From Petrotoga sp. UBA5851 (GTDB lineage Bacteria > Thermotogota > Thermotogae > Petrotogales > Petrotogaceae), in contig DJGH01000068.1 of the NCBI GenBank assembly GCA_002431635.1, positions 8,794 to 28,484 of the forward strand: a stretch of DNA of 19,691 nucleotides. The letters are read 5' to 3'. Positions 6,506 to 14,091 of the stretch are shown here, in pieces. A program made the translations under genes and the position numbers. Every line of letters begins with the position of its first letter. Within the stretch, counting starts at the first letter, position 1. The notes beneath the pieces were generated by a model. That model ran no database searches, had not been told where the DNA came from, and was given only the letters and a program-made list of their open reading frames with translations.

Positions 6506-7864
6506 TTATATCATAAATGTAGGATCATTCTGAATATCAAATCCCGCATCATTTTCATTTTTTGTCATTTCACCGTAAAGTGGCCCAGCGGTTATTCTTT
6601 TTATTTTTATATCGGCAAATTTGCCTATAAGAGAAGCATCCTGTGAATTGAAGATGACTATCTTATTGTTCATCGTCCTGCCGTAAAGAGCCGTATCGCT
6701 GGCTTTGGCTTCTGGTATTATCCTCAGGAGCTTATCTCTGTACTTCTCATTTTCTTCACGGTTTATTTCTTTCTGAAGCTCCATAAGGTACATAAGTCTT
6801 CTGTTTTTTTCTTCATGAGCAATGTTGTCTGGCTTATATTTATATGCGATAGTTCCTTGCCGCGGAGAGTATTCGGCAAGATTGACACGTTCAAACCTAC
6901 ATTCTTTTATTAGGTCGACTGTCTGCTGGAAATCTTCTTCGCTTTCTCCCGGAAATCCTACAATAACATCAGAACTGATTGTTACGGAAGGGATTCTGTC
7001 TTTTATTTTTTTCACAAGGTCAATAAACTGCTGCCTTGTGTATCTTCTGTTCATGCTTTTCAGTATGCTGTCGCTTCCAGCCTGTACAGGAAGGTGCACA
7101 TTCCTTGCTGCATTGCTTGATCTGGCGATTTCGTCAATAAGCGAATCGGTTATATCGGTAGGATAGGATGTAAGAAACCAGACTCTTTTTATCTCCTTGA
7201 TTTCTGAAGCTTTTTTTATAAGCAGGTCAAGCTTGGGTTTTCCGTCAGAAAAATCCTTGCCGTAAGAATCAACATTCTGTCCTAAAAAAGTTATTTCTCT
7301 ATATCCTTTTGCTGCGTAATCGTATACTTCTTTTACGATATCTTCGTAAGGACGGCTTTTTTCCAGACCTCTTGTATAGGGAACAATACAGTAGGTGCAG
7401 TACTTATTACAGCCGTATATTATAGTTATCCATGCGTGATGCTGGCTAGTTGGATTTTTTGGAAGCTCATGGCTTACACAGTCGAGTTTATCTGAAAGGT
7501 CTACAAAGCGTTTATGTTTCTGTGCCCTCTGGATTAAGTTCACAATATCGGTGATATTTCTGGTTCCGAAAACAAAGTCGACTCCGTCGAATCTTTCCAG
7601 AACCGTTTTACCTTCTTTTTCTGCCGAACAGCCGCCTACTCCTATTATGAGCTTTCTGCTTTTTTTTATCTTGAGAAACTGTCCAATGGTTCCGTACATT
7701 TTGTTCTCGGCCTTTTCTCTTACAGCACATGAGTTTATAAGAACTATATCGGCATCTTCAGGATTTTCTGTCCATAGATACCCTGCTTGGGTAAGAAGGC
7801 CTGACATGATTTCGGAGTCGTTGACATTCATCTGACATCCGAAGGTTTTGATTAAAAATTTCAT
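6506..7864 (-). CDS. miaB: tRNA-2-methylthio-N6-dimethylallyladenosine synthase MiaB
   Basis: A 452-residue radical SAM methylthiotransferase that converts i6A37 to ms2i6A37 in tRNAs reading UNN codons. The N-terminal MTTase domain has TFGCQMNVNDSE (Cys10), Cys46 in LINSCAVREKAE and Cys79 in VGGCSAEKEG, the ligands of the auxiliary 4Fe-4S cluster. The radical SAM motif GCNKYCTYCIVPYTRG (Cys152, Cys156, Cys159) follows. The C-terminal ~70 residues match the TRAM RNA-binding domain. Length and the GxxE/RGPE-equivalent region (VPYTRGLEKSRP) fit MiaB rather than MtaB or RimO. The start has AAGGAGGAAG just upstream. The gene lies downstream of rpsB behind a terminator, so its expression may rest on read-through or on a promoter I did not identify. 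It has its own strong terminator. Confidence 0.95.
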   Translation of the reverse strand: MKFLIKTFGCQMNVNDSEIMSGLLTQAGYLWTENPEDADIVLINSCAVREKAENKMYGTIGQFLKIKKSRKLIIGVGGCSAEKEGKTVLERFDGVDFVFGTRNITDIVNLIQRAQKHKRFVDLSDKLDCVSHELPKNPTSQHHAWITIIYGCNKYCTYCIVPYTRGLEKSRPYEDIVKEVYDYAAKGYREITFLGQNVDSYGKDFSDGKPKLDLLIKKASEIKEIKRVWFLTSYPTDITDSLIDEIARSSNAARNVHLPVQAGSDSILKSMNRRYTRQQFIDLVKKIKDRIPSVTISSDVIVGFPGESEEDFQQTVDLIKECRFERVNLAEYSPRQGTIAYKYKPDNIAHEEKNRRLMYLMELQKEINREENEKYRDKLLRIIPEAKASDTALYGRTMNNKIVIFNSQDASLIGKFADIKIKRITAGPLYGEMTKNENDAGFDIQNDPTFMI

Positions 7865-7878
7865 TCTTCCTCCTTATG

Positions 7879-7904
7879 AAAAAGACGCCATGACGGCGTC
7901 TTTA
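7879..7904 (-). terminator. Rho-independent terminator of rpsB
   Basis: GACGCC (7884-7889) and GGCGTC (7895-7900) form a perfect GC-rich stem with a 5-nt loop, extended by A-T pairs. The minus strand then runs into TTTTT, 12 nt beyond the rpsB stop. The miaB ribosome binding site follows immediately, so leaky termination could set the rpsB:miaB ratio. Confidence 0.85.
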
Positions 7905-7915
7905 TTTGGTTTTTT

Positions 7916-8740
7916 TTACTTTTTTTCTTCCTCTTCTTCTTCAACAAGGTTGCTGGCAATTTCACTGTATTTTTCTTCTGCATCAAGCTTGTTAGCTATT
8001 TCTTCGGGAATACCTTCAGCTGAGCCTGCTGATGCAGGTGCCTGTACAGCATCGGTTCTTCCTTCTCTTCCTTCTATAAAGGCATCGGACATCTTTGCTG
8101 TTATGAGCATAACAGCTCTTATAGCATCGTCGTTTGCAGGAATTATCCAGTCGATAACATCTGGATCACAGTTGGTATCAACTATCGAAACAACAGGAAT
8201 ACCAAGATCATTAGCTTCTTTTATGGCAATTTCTTCTTTTCTGGGGTCAATGACGTACATGACTTCTGGAAGCTTGGTCATGCCTCTTAAACCGCCAAGG
8301 TTCTTTTCAAGTTTTTCAAGAATTCTTTTGTAGTGTGACTGTTCCTTTTTTGGAAGCTTTGTAAACTCTTCGGATTCAACATATGCGAGAAGTTCTTCAA
8401 GTCTGTTGATTCTCTTTCTTATGGTTGTGAAGTTTGTAAGCAAACCTCCGAGCCATCTGTTGTTAACGTAGAATCCACCGCATCTTTTGGCTTCATCTGC
8501 CACGATCTGCTGAGCCTGTTTTTTTGTTCCTACAAAAAGTATGCTCCCGCCGTTTGAAGAAACTTTCCTTATGAAATCATAAGCATCGTTTACCGACTGA
8601 AGAGTCTTCTGAAGGTCGATGATATGAATTCCTTTTCTTTCTGTAAATATGTACGGCTTCATTTTCGGATCCCATCTTCTGGTTCTGTGACCAAAGTGAG
8701 CTCCGGCTTCCAATAACTGTTTCATGCTTACTACTGACAT
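7916..8740 (-). CDS. rpsB: 30S ribosomal protein S2
   Basis: A 274-residue S2 protein with the characteristic start MKQLLEAGAHFGHRTRRWDPKMKPYIF, IHIIDLQKT, FVGTKKQAQ, NNRWLGGLLTNF and the IPVVSIVDTNCDPD / IPANDDAIRA block. S2 joins the small subunit late, between head and body, and supports S1 binding and translation initiation. The C-terminus (from about residue 233) is a longer acidic tail ending in six glutamates and two lysines, as in several Firmicutes. GGAGGTG lies 5 nt before the ATG. Unusually, tsf (elongation factor Ts) does not follow: a terminator and miaB do. An approximately 130-nt leader separates it from rsfS and may carry autogenous control. Confidence 0.97.
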   Translation of the reverse strand: MSVVSMKQLLEAGAHFGHRTRRWDPKMKPYIFTERKGIHIIDLQKTLQSVNDAYDFIRKVSSNGGSILFVGTKKQAQQIVADEAKRCGGFYVNNRWLGGLLTNFTTIRKRINRLEELLAYVESEEFTKLPKKEQSHYKRILEKLEKNLGGLRGMTKLPEVMYVIDPRKEEIAIKEANDLGIPVVSIVDTNCDPDVIDWIIPANDDAIRAVMLITAKMSDAFIEGREGRTDAVQAPASAGSAEGIPEEIANKLDAEEKYSEIASNLVEEEEEEKK

Positions 8741-8871
8741 CCTACACCTCCACTGAATTTTGATTTGGTTTTCATCCTCCGCTTTTCTCTTTACCGCACC
8801 AACCCTAAAGAGTATCCGGGCACCGTGGTGGGGAACAAAAAACGTGGGCTTTATCCCTTTAAGGGATTATA
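8741..8871 (-). promoter_or_regulatory. rpsB leader region with hairpin, candidate autoregulatory element
   Basis: On the minus strand the region opens with TATAAT (8866-8871), which overlaps the rsfS stop. A TTGATA 14 nt upstream is too close for a normal promoter, so the promoter is uncertain. A short AATCCC/GGGAT palindrome (8853-8867) follows, then a perfect 7-bp stem of TAAAGAG-type sequence (8787-8793 with 8806-8812) enclosing a 12-nt loop containing TTGGTG. The loop's TGGTG can pair with CACCA upstream at 8826-8830, so a pseudoknot is possible. Autogenous control through an mRNA leader is known for rpsB in gamma-proteobacteria; extending this to the present leader is inference. Confidence 0.4.
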
Positions 8872-9219
8872 TTACACTTCTATTCTATCAAACTCTGACC
8901 ATAGTCCTTCTAAGTCGTAAAATTCCCGTCCCTCTTTTGTAAAGAAGTGAACCACTATCGATCCGGCATCGATGATCATCCAGTCGTAGTTTTTCCCTTT
9001 ATCGTAGGTTATAAGATCTATTTTGTTATCTTTAAATATTTTCAGGACATAGTCTCTTAGTGCGCTCATGAGGGTATCGGAATCAGCTGTACATATAACA
9101 AAGTAATCCACTATGAGAGAAGACTCCTTCATATCGATTATTTTTATATCTTTGGCGTCTTTATCGTCCAGTAACGAGATTACCTGTTTTAGGACTGTTT
9201 TTACCTTATCTAGTTCCAA
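8872..9219 (-). CDS. rsfS: Ribosome silencing factor RsfS
   Basis: A 115-residue protein of the RsfS/Iojap family, which binds ribosomal protein L14 and blocks subunit joining when nutrients are scarce. The family core is complete: IIDMKESSLIVDYFVICTA, then an SxALRDYV helix, YDWMIIDAGSIVVHFFT and REFYDLEGLW near the C-terminus. The start is a TTG at 9219: GGAGGTGAG lies about 10 nt upstream, the residues from there fit the family's usual N-terminal helix, and the first in-frame ATG would remove about 29 residues. It is 21 nt after glmS without a terminator, so co-transcription is likely. In many Firmicutes rsfS lies near nadD and yqeK; here it sits between glmS and rpsB. Confidence 0.95.
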   Translation of the reverse strand: MELDKVKTVLKQVISLLDDKDAKDIKIIDMKESSLIVDYFVICTADSDTLMSALRDYVLKIFKDNKIDLITYDKGKNYDWMIIDAGSIVVHFFTKEGREFYDLEGLWSEFDRIEV

Positions 9220-9240
9220 AAAAAACTCACCTCCGTAATT

Positions 9241-11067
9241 TTATTCGACAGTTACACTTTTTGCAAGATTTCTGGGTTTATCAGGATCAAGCTCCCTCAG
9301 CAATGCCACATTATAGGCAAAAAGCTGCATAACAGGGGCAACCGCAAGCGGAAAAACCGCCTGTGCACATTTTGGAATAAGTAAATAATCATCGGTCAGG
9401 GTTTTTATTTTTTCATCCCCTTGGATTCCTACAGCAACAACCCTTGCTTTTCTGGCTTTTACTTCCATTATGTTGGAAATCATCTTTTCTTTTATGTCAT
9501 CATCACATACCATTGCAAAAACAGGAAATTCTTGGTCTAAAAGGGCTATAGGCCCATGCTTAAGTTCTCCTGCCTGGTATCCTGTTGCGTTTATGTAGCT
9601 GATTTCTTTAAGCTTAAGTGCTCCTTCAAGAGCCGCTGTATACCCGAATCTTCTGCCAATATACATCATATTCCTGTATCCGCAGTAAGACTTTGAAAGT
9701 TCTTTTATCTTTTGAGAGTAGCCCAGTACTGTGTTGAAGTACTCAGGAAGATTCTCTATCTGGCATAATGCGTTTTTAATATCCTCCGAATACATATTCT
9801 TCCATAGCGCAATCTGAGCTCCGACTATATAGAGTATAGCTATCTGTGCCGTGTATGTTTTGGTTGCAGCAACACCAATCTCCGGGCCTGTATTCATGTA
9901 TATTACGGAGTCAGACTCCCTTGGAATGGTTGAACCGACTACATTACATACGGTAAGCACATGAGAGCCGTTCTTCCTGGCAATCCTTACTCCTTCAAGA
10001 GTATCAAGAGTTTCCCCGGACTGTGAAATAGCAATTGTAAGAGTTTTTGCGTCAACCTTTGGATTCATGTACCTGAATTCAGAAGCCACTTCGATACTTA
10101 CATCAATATTTGAATAGTACTGCATGAAGTACTTCATGGCAAGACCAGCATGATAAGCTGTTCCACATGCCACGATATAAATTTTTTCAAGCTTGGTTTC
10201 TATAAAATCCTTTAACGGTTCAAGCTCTTTAATACAAGGAATTCCGTCTTTTAAACGTCCTATGGTTGCGGATTTTATGGCGATGGGCTGTTCAAAGATT
10301 TCCTTTTCCATAAAGTGGTTGTATCCGCTTCTTTCAGCACATGCCTCATCCCAGTTGATATGTATAGGCTTTCTTTCAATCTTATTTCCTTGGAGGTCAT
10401 ACAGTTCATAACCGTTATTGGTAAGCTTGGCAATCTCTCCGTCGTTTAAAAAGTTGACATCTTTTGAGTAACGCAGAATAGGAGTAACATCTGAAGCAAG
10501 CATTGAAATATTGCTTCCGGCGGATATTACAAGCGGACTCCCTTTTCTTGCTGCAATTATACAGTTGGGTTCATCCGTGTGTATTACCCCGATTGCATAG
10601 GCTCCATTCAGCTCATGAAGGACTTTTATGACGCATTCAAGGAGATTTCCTGTATAGTTTTCCTCAACCATGTGAGCAATAACCTCTGAATCGGTCTCTG
10701 ATTTGAAAATATGCCCATTTTTAATAAGTTTTTCCCGCAGGTACTGAAAGTTTTCAATTATTCCGTTATGGATTATGGCTACTTTCCCGGTGCAGTCGGT
10801 ATGAGGATGCGAATTTTGATCGCTTACACCGCCGTGAGTGGCCCAACGGGTATGCCCCAAAGCCGTGGAAATCTTTTTTTCCATGAGTTGTGGAATTTCA
10901 GACTCAAGATTGTAAATTCTTCCTTCTTTCTTGTAAATGCTGATGTTTTTTTCGTTTTCAATTGCTATACCTGCTGAATCATATCCTCTGTACTCTAGTT
11001 TTTTCAACCCGTTAATCAAGTCTTGGACATTAAGTCCTTCACCAACAAACCCAAAAATTCCGCACAA
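9241..11067 (-). CDS. glmS: Glutamine-fructose-6-phosphate aminotransferase (isomerizing)
   Basis: A full-length 608-residue GlmS that makes glucosamine-6-phosphate from fructose-6-phosphate and glutamine, the entry to peptidoglycan and other amino-sugar polymers. The class II amidotransferase domain starts CGIFGFVGE, with the catalytic Cys right after the initiator, and includes YRGYDSAGIA and HTRWATHGG. Two sugar isomerase domains follow, with CGTAYHAG, SQSGETLDT and YIGRRFGYTAALEGALKLKEISY. The C-terminus DKPRNLAKSVTVE is typical. The initiation codon is TTG, fixed by the invariant Cys2 and a GGGGG site 7 nt upstream. The 14-nt gap after plsX leaves no room for a glmS ribozyme, so the classic Gram-positive feedback switch is absent at this gene. 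Confidence 0.97.
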   Translation of the reverse strand: MCGIFGFVGEGLNVQDLINGLKKLEYRGYDSAGIAIENEKNISIYKKEGRIYNLESEIPQLMEKKISTALGHTRWATHGGVSDQNSHPHTDCTGKVAIIHNGIIENFQYLREKLIKNGHIFKSETDSEVIAHMVEENYTGNLLECVIKVLHELNGAYAIGVIHTDEPNCIIAARKGSPLVISAGSNISMLASDVTPILRYSKDVNFLNDGEIAKLTNNGYELYDLQGNKIERKPIHINWDEACAERSGYNHFMEKEIFEQPIAIKSATIGRLKDGIPCIKELEPLKDFIETKLEKIYIVACGTAYHAGLAMKYFMQYYSNIDVSIEVASEFRYMNPKVDAKTLTIAISQSGETLDTLEGVRIARKNGSHVLTVCNVVGSTIPRESDSVIYMNTGPEIGVAATKTYTAQIAILYIVGAQIALWKNMYSEDIKNALCQIENLPEYFNTVLGYSQKIKELSKSYCGYRNMMYIGRRFGYTAALEGALKLKEISYINATGYQAGELKHGPIALLDQEFPVFAMVCDDDIKEKMISNIMEVKARKARVVAVGIQGDEKIKTLTDDYLLIPKCAQAVFPLAVAPVMQLFAYNVALLRELDPDKPRNLAKSVTVE

Positions 11068-11081
11068 AATATTACCCCCTG

Positions 11082-12071
11082 TTACAGCGAGATTTTAGAA
11101 ATCAGTTCGTCCTTTACTGCCCTGTATGCAACTTTTATGGCGTTATAAACTGCCTGTGCATCTGAAGAGCCATGTGCTTTTACAAGAACACCGTTAACTC
11201 CCAGCAAAAAAGTTCCTCCGTACTGTTTGTAGTCCAGTTTGGATTTGAGAAGCCTAAGTCTTTTTTTTATCAAAAGACCTCCAAGTTTATCCTTTATGCT
11301 GCCGGTTTTTATAAGCTGTTTCATTTCATCTAGGATGTAGTAGGCTGTTCCTTCCATGGTTTTTAATACTGCATTGCCTGTAAATCCGTCGGTAACAAGT
11401 ACATCAAAGGTATTGCCGAACATCTCCCTTGCTTCTATGTAACCAATGTAGTTTATACCCTGAAGCTCTTTGAGGAGCTGATGTGCTTCTTTGGTTATGG
11501 AAGATCCTTTTTCTTCTTCTGTACCGTTGTTTAGAAGTCCTACTCTTGGATTTTCTATCCCTAGAAATTTGGCAAAGGCGTTTCCCTGCTTAGCAAAATC
11601 CAAAAGAAACTCTGGTTTGACGTCAGCATTGGCTCCGATATCGCACAGAACCCGTACCTTGCTGTTCTTTCCCGGCAAGGCAGCAACAAGCGATGGTCTT
11701 TTTATCCCGGGAAGCCTTCCGGCAACAAAAATCCCTGCGGACAAAAGAGCGCCGGTATTTCCGCAGCTCACAAATGCCCCCAGTTCATTGGTTTTTAATT
11801 TTTCACATCCTATGTATATAGACGAATCCTTAAGTTTGAGAACTTCTGTCGGTTTGGTGTCGTTTGTGACATTATTGCTGGCCGGAGTAAAGCTGAAGTT
11901 TGTCAGACCTTTTTCTGTAAGTTCTGAAAAATCGGAGCTTTTTCCGCCCATGAAGCAGACTTCCAGATCAGGCATATCTTGGGCCTGTAAGGCAAAAATC
12001 GCGCCCTGAATCAATGAAACGGGCGCGTTATCTCCACCATATAAGTCCAATCCTATACGGATTTTAGACAT
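11082..12071 (-). CDS. plsX: Phosphate acyltransferase PlsX
   Basis: A 329-residue PlsX, which converts acyl-ACP to acyl-phosphate, the acyl donor for PlsY in phosphatidic acid synthesis. It is a soluble, membrane-associated enzyme. Family blocks are clear: IGLDLYGGDNAP at the N-terminus, SCGNTGALLSAGIF, GIKRPSLVAALPG, CDIGANADVKPEFLLDFA and VTDGFTGNAVLKTMEG, ending with LLGVNGVLVKAHGSSD. Length is normal. The ATG is 2 nt after the rpmF stop, and its GGAG site lies within the end of rpmF. The order yceD-rpmF-plsX is widely conserved in bacteria; the usual fab genes do not follow, and glmS does instead, 14 nt downstream. Confidence 0.96.
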   Translation of the reverse strand: MSKIRIGLDLYGGDNAPVSLIQGAIFALQAQDMPDLEVCFMGGKSSDFSELTEKGLTNFSFTPASNNVTNDTKPTEVLKLKDSSIYIGCEKLKTNELGAFVSCGNTGALLSAGIFVAGRLPGIKRPSLVAALPGKNSKVRVLCDIGANADVKPEFLLDFAKQGNAFAKFLGIENPRVGLLNNGTEEEKGSSITKEAHQLLKELQGINYIGYIEAREMFGNTFDVLVTDGFTGNAVLKTMEGTAYYILDEMKQLIKTGSIKDKLGGLLIKKRLRLLKSKLDYKQYGGTFLLGVNGVLVKAHGSSDAQAVYNAIKVAYRAVKDELISKISL

Positions 12072-12073
12072 AA

Positions 12074-12256
12074 TTATTCTCCGATTTCAAGAATCTGCTT
12101 GTTCCCATAATAACCACAATTAAGACATACTCTGTGTGGCATTTTTGGTTCTCCGCATTTCGGGCATTTAACTACATCTACTTTTATCGCTGCATAAAAC
12201 TTTGCTCTTCTTCTTCTTGTTCTTGCTCTAGATGGTTTTTGCTTTGGAACGGCCAT
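12074..12256 (-). CDS. rpmF: 50S ribosomal protein L32, zinc-binding form
   Basis: A 60-residue L32 starting MAVPKQKPSRARTRRRRAKF, the classic basic N-terminus. A CxxC...CxxC zinc ribbon follows: Cys31/Cys34 (CPKC) and Cys44/Cys47 (CLNC), with PHRVC between, so this is the zinc-containing C+ paralogue type. The frame stays open upstream to 12364, but the real start is at 12256: the protein family begins there and GGAGG lies about 9 nt before it. It sits 28 nt after yceD and 2 nt before plsX. Confidence 0.97.
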   Translation of the reverse strand: MAVPKQKPSRARTRRRRAKFYAAIKVDVVKCPKCGEPKMPHRVCLNCGYYGNKQILEIGE

Positions 12257-12284
12257 GGAAAATACCTCCTCTATAAGTATAAAT

Positions 12285-12836
12285 TTATTTTTCCAGAAGT
12301 TTATTAAGAACTTCAAAACGTGGATCGATCTCTTTTTCACAGCATACATGCTGCGGATTTTCATTGAGATCCATGCCGCACACAGGACACAACCCTTTAC
12401 ACTCCTGGGAACATAAAGGTTTTTCCTGAACAGATAATATTATAGCTTCAATTATCCTCTCTGTCAAATCCAAATTTGATCCGTCATAAAAAAAAGTATC
12501 GTCAAGAGACTCCAAATGTTCGGTTTTTAAATTCTTTTCTTCAAAAAGGCTGCTTACATAAACGGAATCAAACGTTTCATCAACTTCATGTTTCATCTTT
12601 TTTAGACAGCGTGAGCAATGCAGACCAAGCAGTGTTTTTATCCTGCCCTTGGCAATGATGCCATCGCCGGACTTTCTAACTTCAAGGCTTACGCTTATGG
12701 TATCAAGAAACTCTGCTTCTTCCGCCAGAAGCTGAATGCTGTGCCAATTATCTATTTCAAAGTCCTTTTCAAGCAGTTCGTCAAAACTTTCAAGATTTAT
12801 TATCAGATCCTTAGAATATAGATCTTCGTTAAGCAT
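12285..12836 (-). CDS. yceD: DUF177 / YceD family protein
   Basis: A 183-residue YceD homologue. The family lies almost always directly upstream of rpmF and has been linked to 23S rRNA processing or accumulation in plants and bacteria. The conserved pattern is present: GLHCSRCLKK (Cys74, Cys77) followed by an acidic segment, then KPLCSQECKGLCPVCG (Cys142, Cys146, Cys150, Cys153) and DPRFEVLNKLL at the end. The cysteines suggest a metal site. Three in-frame starts are clustered (GTG 12845, ATG 12842, ATG 12836). GAGG at 12845-12848 favours the last, with an 8-nt spacer; the earlier two overlap the ribosome site. It is the first gene of the yceD-rpmF-plsX-glmS-rsfS run. Confidence 0.9.
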   Translation of the reverse strand: MLNEDLYSKDLIINLESFDELLEKDFEIDNWHSIQLLAEEAEFLDTISVSLEVRKSGDGIIAKGRIKTLLGLHCSRCLKKMKHEVDETFDSVYVSSLFEEKNLKTEHLESLDDTFFYDGSNLDLTERIIEAIILSVQEKPLCSQECKGLCPVCGMDLNENPQHVCCEKEIDPRFEVLNKLLEK

Positions 12837-12845
12837 CAACATCAC

Positions 12846-12936
12846 CTCAAGTGGTATATTTTACTTCTTATTCTTTTAATTGGTGGGAATAGTATGTAAA
12901 TATTTTGAAAAACTTTTGATGTTACATAAAATTTAC
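12846..12936. other. Divergent intergenic region, yceD side
   Basis: This AT-rich stretch must hold the promoter of the minus-strand yceD operon, but I see no convincing -35/-10 pair; a TTTACA-like hexamer lacks a partner at the right distance. The remainder of the gap, 12937-13030, belongs to the cold-shock gene. Confidence 0.4.
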
Positions 12937-12965
12937 TTGATTTAGTTTAAATTATTGTTTATAAT
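12937..12965 (+). promoter_or_regulatory. Sigma-A-type promoter of the cold-shock gene
   Basis: TTGATT (12937-12942), an exact 17-nt spacer and a perfect TATAAT (12960-12965). Transcription should start near 12972, giving a 5' UTR of about 60 nt before the ATG at 13031. Confidence 0.8.
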
Positions 12966-12984
12966 CTATTTATATTATACCGAT

Positions 12985-13009
12985 CGTTGCATTGGGTAAC
13001 TCGGTAACG
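12985..13009 (+). promoter_or_regulatory. Structured 5' UTR of the cold-shock gene with two alternative hairpins
   Basis: GGTAAC occurs twice (12995-13000 and 13003-13008), and either copy can pair with the single CGTTGC at 12985-12990. The first pairing gives a 5-bp stem with a 5-nt loop, the second a 6-bp stem with a 13-nt loop; they exclude each other. The ribosome site GGAGGT (13017-13022) lies just downstream. This could be a simple stabilising hairpin or a temperature-dependent switch. Confidence 0.4.
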
Positions 13010-13030
13010 TTTTTACGGAGGTAAGGTTTT

Positions 13031-13228
13031 ATGAAAGGAACAGTTAAGTGGTTTGATGCAAAAAAAGGTTATGGTTTTGTTACTGGTGAAGATGGAAAAG
13101 ACGTATTTATTCACTTCTCAGCAATTAAGATGGATGGTTACAAGAAGTTAGAAGAGAACCAGAAAGTTGAATTCGATGTTGTTGAAGGTCAGAAAGGTCC
13201 TCAGGCTGCTAACGTAAAAATTCTCTAA
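13031..13228 (+). CDS. Cold-shock protein, CspA/CspB family
   Basis: A 65-residue single-domain OB-fold protein that binds single-stranded RNA and DNA and acts as an RNA chaperone. Both nucleic-acid motifs are exact: KGYGFV (RNP1, residues 12-17) and DVFIHF (RNP2, about 24-29), preceded by MKGTVKWFDAKKGYGF. The length and the end (GPQAANVKIL) are typical. GGAGG lies 8-9 nt before the ATG. It is the only plus-strand gene in the right two-thirds of the window and has its own promoter and terminator. Which Csp paralogue this is cannot be told. Confidence 0.97.
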   Translation: MKGTVKWFDAKKGYGFVTGEDGKDVFIHFSAIKMDGYKKLEENQKVEFDVVEGQKGPQAANVKIL

Positions 13229-13242
13229 AACCTTAAATCAAT

Positions 13243-13267
13243 AGCCCCTACGAAAGTAGGGGCTTTT
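13243..13267 (+). terminator. Rho-independent terminator of the cold-shock gene
   Basis: AGCCCCTAC (13243-13251) and GTAGGGGCT (13256-13264) form a perfect 9-bp stem with a GAAA tetraloop, followed by TTTTC. It lies between the convergent csp and deoC genes. On the minus strand the T run is poor, so action on deoC transcripts is less certain. Confidence 0.9.
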
Positions 13268-13280
13268 CATTTATAAAAAC

Positions 13281-14039
13281 TCAGTATTTTTCTTCGCTCT
13301 TTTCCCCTTTAATTATCTTTATTCCAGCGCTTGCGCCAAGTCTTTGTGCACCACAGGCAATCATCTTTTTTGCTGTATCGTAGTCTTTTATTCCTCCGGA
13401 TGCTTTCACTTTTACATCTTCCCCTACAACGAATTTCATTAGAGAGACATCTTCCATGGTTGCTCCACCGGTACCGAAACCCGTTGAAGTTTTTACGAAA
13501 TGAGCGCCTGCCAATTTGGAAATTACACACGCAGCAATTTTTTCCTCACGGGTAAGATAGCATGTTTCTATAATAACCTTGACGATTTTCTTATCAGCCT
13601 GCTCAACAATGTCCTTTATCTCTCTGTATACGTATTCATAATCAAGACTTTTAAGCATTCCGACATTTATAACCATATCAAATTCGTCTGCTCCGTCATC
13701 AAGAGCGCTCTGTGTCTCATAAACCTTTACGCTGCTGTCACATACTCCCAAAGGAAAACCGATAACTGTTGCTACTTTTACTTTGCTTGAACGAAGTTCT
13801 TCCTTAGCAAGGGAAACATATGCCGAATTAACGCATACCGAAAAAAAGTTATTTTCTTTGGCCTGGCGGCACAAAAGCTTAATATCCTGAACTGTTGCTG
13901 TAGACTTGAGAAGCGTGTGATCTATGTACTGAGCTACTTCAATAGGTTTAATATCTATATCCTTTTCTATAAAACTGTACTCTTTTTGAACAGTTTGCAG
14001 CTCCTGACTGATTATTTTCTCCAATTGACTATTGTTCAT
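13281..14039 (-). CDS. deoC: Deoxyribose-phosphate aldolase
   Basis: A 252-residue DeoC, which splits 2-deoxyribose-5-phosphate into glyceraldehyde-3-phosphate and acetaldehyde during deoxynucleoside breakdown. Active-site residues are present: Asp121 in EFDMVINVG, Lys183 in FVKTSTGFG (the Schiff-base lysine) and Lys212 in VKASGGI; the family DHT motif is at 40-42. There is an N-terminal extension of about 30 residues before the core. The ATG has GGAGGGAG just upstream. It is 52 nt after the tetratricopeptide-like gene; a TATACT hexamer at 14073-14078 (minus) may be a -10, but its -35 is poor, so it may instead be co-transcribed. No other deoxynucleoside genes are nearby. Confidence 0.95.
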   Translation of the reverse strand: MNNSQLEKIISQELQTVQKEYSFIEKDIDIKPIEVAQYIDHTLLKSTATVQDIKLLCRQAKENNFFSVCVNSAYVSLAKEELRSSKVKVATVIGFPLGVCDSSVKVYETQSALDDGADEFDMVINVGMLKSLDYEYVYREIKDIVEQADKKIVKVIIETCYLTREEKIAACVISKLAGAHFVKTSTGFGTGGATMEDVSLMKFVVGEDVKVKASGGIKDYDTAKKMIACGAQRLGASAGIKIIKGEKSEEKY

Positions 14040-14091
14040 ACTCTCCCTCCTGGATTCATATCTTGATATAGTAGTATAATTTTATTGTATC

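Noticed and set aside
7848..8333. 161-codon plus-strand frame opposite rpsB
   Set aside because: It is serine-, phenylalanine- and leucine-rich, as expected of the antisense of a real gene, and rpsB on the other strand is unmistakable.
11068..11081. Possible glmS ribozyme/riboswitch upstream of glmS
   Set aside because: Only 14 nt lie between plsX and glmS, filled mostly by the ribosome binding site, so there is no space for the ~150-nt ribozyme.
12257..12364. N-terminal extension of L32 to an upstream ATG
   Set aside because: The extra 36 residues are not part of the L32 family and overlap the end of yceD; a strong GGAGG precedes the family start at 12256.
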